Positions 5,989 to 7,773 of a DNA stretch of 7,773 nt are shown here, piece by piece. The position numbers and the translations under genes were made by a program. The stretch is from NCBI GenBank assembly GCA_902496005.1, contig CABUZI010000080.1, forward strand, positions 1-7,773, in the 5' to 3' direction. This DNA is from an uncultured Collinsella sp. GTDB taxonomy: Bacteria; Actinomycetota; Coriobacteriia; Coriobacteriales; Coriobacteriaceae. Within the stretch, counting starts at the first letter, position 1; each line of letters opens with the position of its first letter. Under the pieces are notes generated by a model that did no database searches, had not been told where the DNA came from, and saw only the letters and a program-made list of their open reading frames with translations.

Positions 5989-6087
5989 GCTGATCAAGAT
6001 ATGATCCCAACTCTCGCGTGGTCTTGGGACAATGCGTACACCACCGAGCGTACGCCCCTAGAGGACCACTACTTACACGACGTGCTC
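5989..6087 (-). promoter_or_regulatory. Candidate pseudoknot leader of rplC
   Basis: In minus-strand order three helices can be drawn. GTGGTC (6069-6064) pairs with GACCAC (6023-6018). Nested inside is the hairpin GCGTAC/GTACGC (6055-6050 with 6039-6034). TCCCAA (6029-6024) pairs with TTGGGA (6010-6005). The last helix crosses the first, giving an H-type pseudoknot about 65 bases long that ends 7 bases before the alternative TTG and 16 before the ATG. The 3' strand contains the only GGGA near the start codon, so folding would hide the likely ribosome binding site. All three helices are perfect 6-bp matches. It resembles the logic of known ribosomal-protein leaders that use pseudoknots, but I recognise no named family. 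Confidence 0.55.
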
Positions 6088-6093
6088 CCCAGC

Positions 6094-6121
6094 CTTGTAT
6101 TGCGTCCAGACTACCTGACAA
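6094..6121 (-). promoter_or_regulatory. Candidate sigma-70-type promoter for the rplC operon
   Basis: On the minus strand TTGTCA (6121-6116; 5 of 6 to consensus) is followed by a 16-base spacer and TACAAG (6099-6094; 4 of 6). Transcription would begin near 6087, giving a leader of about 100 bases that contains exactly the proposed pseudoknot. A moderate sequence match only. An alternative start further upstream, such as the TATACT at 6186-6181 within the repeated 25-base element, cannot be excluded. Confidence 0.35.
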
Positions 6122-6181
6122 CCCTATTAAGCAGGCATTTTGTCCAGCCAGAATACTCCCCTGGTTACACACAGCTGTTTA

Positions 6182-6206
6182 GTATACACGGCTGCGGGCG
6201 TATCCA
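6182..6206 (-). repeat. 25-base leader element, rplC copy
   Basis: Matches 23 of 25 bases of the element at 4317-4341. On the minus strand the hairpin stem is ATACG/CGTGT around the loop CCCGCAGC. One difference from the rplB copy changes a C-G pair to a U-G wobble, so pairing is kept in minus-strand RNA but would be lost in plus-strand RNA. The other difference is in the loop. The element lies about 195 bases before the rplC ATG and is followed by TATACT. Around it, from 6122 to 6258, I see no open reading frame and no other clear structure. Confidence 0.6.
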
Positions 6207-6258
6207 TCGAGATTCATATTTCACTCACATTGTTTACGCAGGTAAAGTGCGTGGATGG

Positions 6259-6409
6259 CTCCTGGGCACGGCGGAGGGCCGGAGAAATATATTAAGGTCC
6301 CTGCTCTACAGTCCTGCGCAAGACGGAGAGCACATTAAGTGCTCTACTTTGCGTGCGGAACTCGCGATGACCTTAATATATTTCTCCGGCCCTCCGCCGT
6401 GCTCGGGAG
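6259..6409. repeat. Long inverted repeat / extended hairpin between phosphatase gene and rplC leader
   Basis: Arms at 6266-6299 and 6369-6402 are perfect reverse complements over 34 bp (GCACGGCGGAGGG ... TTAAGGTC). Allowing two G-T wobbles they extend to 6259 and 6409. The 69-base interior has its own hairpin AGAGCAC/GTGCTCT (6327-6333 with 6339-6345), flanked by CGCAA/TTGCG (6317-6321 with 6349-6353), so the whole unit collapses into one long rod. The wobbles are G-U in plus-strand RNA but C-A mismatches on the minus strand, hinting that the functional RNA, if any, is plus-sense. No open reading frame or T-run is present, and no clear target-site duplication. It could be a foldback/MITE-like element, a small structured RNA, or an RNase III processing site. 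Confidence 0.8.
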
Positions 6410-6446
6410 ACGACACGTTGATGTCTGCTTAACCCTGCTCGCTCAG

Positions 6447-7073
6447 CTAATTACTTTGTTGAGGATCGATGATTTGCTGCAAGATGAACTTGGATTGGGG
6501 CGCGTCGCCTTCTTCTCCCGACTTTTCCTCTTCGAAATCGAAAATCATGATGGCGCAGTTGGGGAGTTTTGCTGGGAGCTCGAAGCCTTCTGGGGCTGCA
6601 GCCTTGATGAATTGGCGGCTGGCACTGCCGTGGCTTACTGCTAGGAGGGTTTCGATATCCTCGGCGCCCATGATATTGGTGAGGGTGCCTACCATGCGCT
6701 CCTGCAAGGCATGGCTTCCTTCTCCGCCAAATGGAATCAGGTCCTCGCCGGGGTCCCAGACGTCGGTGGGCAGGGCGTCGTGGGGGCCTTCTTCGAAGGT
6801 GCCGTAGCTGCGCTCGATGATGCCTTCGCAGGGCTCGACTGCTGCATCCGGACCGAGGAGTTCGCATGCGACGAGACTTGCCGTGTCCATGGCTCGGCCT
6901 AAGGGCGATGAGACCACTTTGTCGGGGACGACACCGTGAGCCTTGAGCCATGCGGCTGCCATTCCCGCTTGTTTACGGCCCAGGTCGGTCAACGGTGAAT
7001 CGCAGCGGCCCTGGACCAGCTTTTTGACGTTGAATTCCGTCTGGCCATGACGAAGTAGATATAGACGCTTCAT
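6447..7073 (-). CDS. Histidine phosphatase superfamily protein (phosphoglycerate-mutase-like)
   Basis: Encodes a 208-residue cytoplasmic protein of the histidine phosphatase superfamily (clan of cofactor-dependent phosphoglycerate mutase, CobC and broad-specificity phosphatases). The RHGQTEFN motif supplies the phospho-accepting His9 with Arg8. Arg60 (SSPLGRA), Glu87 in IIERSYGTFEEG and His148 (VSHGS) complete the expected catalytic set, so it should be active. Such 200-residue members are more often phosphatases than glycolytic mutases, and the substrate cannot be told from sequence. The C-terminal 30 residues are acidic and divergent. The ATG follows AAGGGGAGAGC and lies 39 bases after the upstream transporter gene, suggesting a shared transcript. 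It ends 37 bases before the long inverted repeat. Confidence 0.93.
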   Translation of the reverse strand: MKRLYLLRHGQTEFNVKKLVQGRCDSPLTDLGRKQAGMAAAWLKAHGVVPDKVVSSPLGRAMDTASLVACELLGPDAAVEPCEGIIERSYGTFEEGPHDALPTDVWDPGEDLIPFGGEGSHALQERMVGTLTNIMGAEDIETLLAVSHGSASRQFIKAAAPEGFELPAKLPNCAIMIFDFEEEKSGEEGDAPQSKFILQQIIDPQQSN

Positions 7074-7112
7074 GCTCTCCCCTTCTGCTTCAGTTACCTT
7101 GCCGGCACAGCC

Positions 7113-7773
7113 CTACTCGTGGGTATGCCCTACGTAGTCTTCGTCGATCGTAATCTTTGCAATCGACTTGGGATATTCCGATTCGACCCGTTGTGCCAGC
7201 GCGTGTTTGAGCTCATCGGCATCCATGTCCAAATCCGAGGGTCGCACACAGTCAAATATCACATTGGTGTGCGTGGGGCCCGGCACGCAGCGCAGATCGT
7301 GAATCGAAAGGCGACTATCGATCTCTTGAGCCATAGCGTTGATGCACAGGCGCATGCTCGCCACATTTGAATCGTCGGTCACGATGGGATCGTAATGGAG
7401 CGTGACGATCATGCCGTCCTCGTCCCTAAACGACTGCTCGATGTTATCGAGCGTGTCGTGACTTTCCAGCGGGCTGGCCTCGGCCGCCATCTCGGCGTGC
7501 GCACTTGCAAACTTCCTGCCCGGACCGTAATCGTGAACCATCAGGTCATGAACACCCAAAACGCCGGGGTAGCTCATGATCTTGTCTCGGATGTGCTTGA
7601 CCAGCTTGGGATCGGGTGCCTGGCCCAAAAGGGGGCTCACCGTATCTTGGATAAGTTCAAAGCCGCTCCAGCCAATATAGGCGCCAACGGCAAGGCCGAC
7701 CCAAGCATCAAGATTGACATGCGTCACCTGGGAAACAATCGCGCACGCCAGCACAGCGCCCGTGGCCAGGACA
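7113..7773 (-). CDS. Cation diffusion facilitator family transporter (partial, 5' end outside window)
   Basis: The reading frame stays open to the window edge, so only the C-terminal 220 or so residues are seen. The visible part begins in transmembrane segment 5, with the zinc/iron site motif HVNLD (HxxxD, as in YiiP His153/Asp157), and continues through segment 6 (DAWVGLAVGAYIGWSGFELI). SPLLGQAPDP leads into the cytoplasmic dimerisation domain, beginning IMSYPGVLGVHDLMVHDYGP. A second stretch with the same pattern follows (IHDLRCVPGPTHTNVIFDCV), indicating a duplicated cytoplasmic domain and a longer tail than YiiP. The family exports divalent metals such as Zn, Fe or Mn in exchange for protons. 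The metal cannot be assigned from this part. It ends with the His-containing GHTHE and is followed closely by the phosphatase gene. Confidence 0.92.
   Translation of the reverse strand, partial: VLATGAVLACAIVSQVTHVNLDAWVGLAVGAYIGWSGFELIQDTVSPLLGQAPDPKLVKHIRDKIMSYPGVLGVHDLMVHDYGPGRKFASAHAEMAAEASPLESHDTLDNIEQSFRDEDGMIVTLHYDPIVTDDSNVASMRLCINAMAQEIDSRLSIHDLRCVPGPTHTNVIFDCVRPSDLDMDADELKHALAQRVESEYPKSIAKITIDEDYVGHTHE

Noticed and set aside
6300..6368. Invertible promoter between the inverted repeat arms
   Set aside because: I found no properly spaced -35/-10 pair inside the segment and no recombinase gene in the window. Kept only as an alternative in the finding.
6266..6402. Long inverted repeat as the terminator of the phosphatase gene
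   Set aside because: No T-run follows the stem on the minus strand and the loop is far longer than in intrinsic terminators. A processing role remains possible.
5506..6432. Plus-strand open frame (308 codons) covering rplC, its leader and the long inverted repeat
   Set aside because: The first two thirds mirror rplC and the rest reads through structured non-coding DNA. The composition changes abruptly and nothing is recognisable.

Overview
The window is a run of bacterial ribosomal-protein genes, all read on the minus strand, with two unrelated minus-strand genes upstream at the right-hand end. High GC, strong purine-rich ribosome binding sites, a GTG-started rplP and the style of the proteins suggest a gut-type actinobacterium of the class Coriobacteriia (Collinsella-like). 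That taxonomic call is an inference from general resemblance, not a search result.

Layout in transcription order (right to left). A cation diffusion facilitator transporter enters from the right edge (7773-7113) and is followed 39 bases later by a histidine-phosphatase-superfamily gene (7073-6447). Then come about 458 bases without a gene (6446-5989). They hold a 34-bp perfect inverted repeat that folds into a long hairpin, a candidate promoter, and a compact pseudoknot-like structure just before rplC. The ribosomal block follows: rplC, rplD, rplW, a 179-base structured gap, rplB, rpsS, rplV, rpsC, rplP, rpmC, rpsQ, a 118-base structured gap, rplN and rplX. Most junctions are tight (1-base overlaps to about 50 bases). 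The leftmost 208 bases contain two tandem intrinsic terminators in the same direction and two copies of a short GGACA/TGTCC repeat.

The gene order is that of the classical S10 operon running into the start of the spc operon, with two departures. rpsJ (S10) is not in front of rplC, and the run ends in two terminators after rplX instead of continuing directly into rplE. No protein gene here is new to science. The interest lies in the untranslated RNA: the three long gaps in front of rplC, rplB and rplN all fold into plausible minus-strand structures. The first two share a 25-base element (23 of 25 identical) whose variation preserves pairing in the minus-strand RNA. A reasonable hypothesis is ribosomal-protein autoregulation by leader RNAs unlike the Escherichia coli S10 leader. 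All structures were found by eye and need covariation testing.
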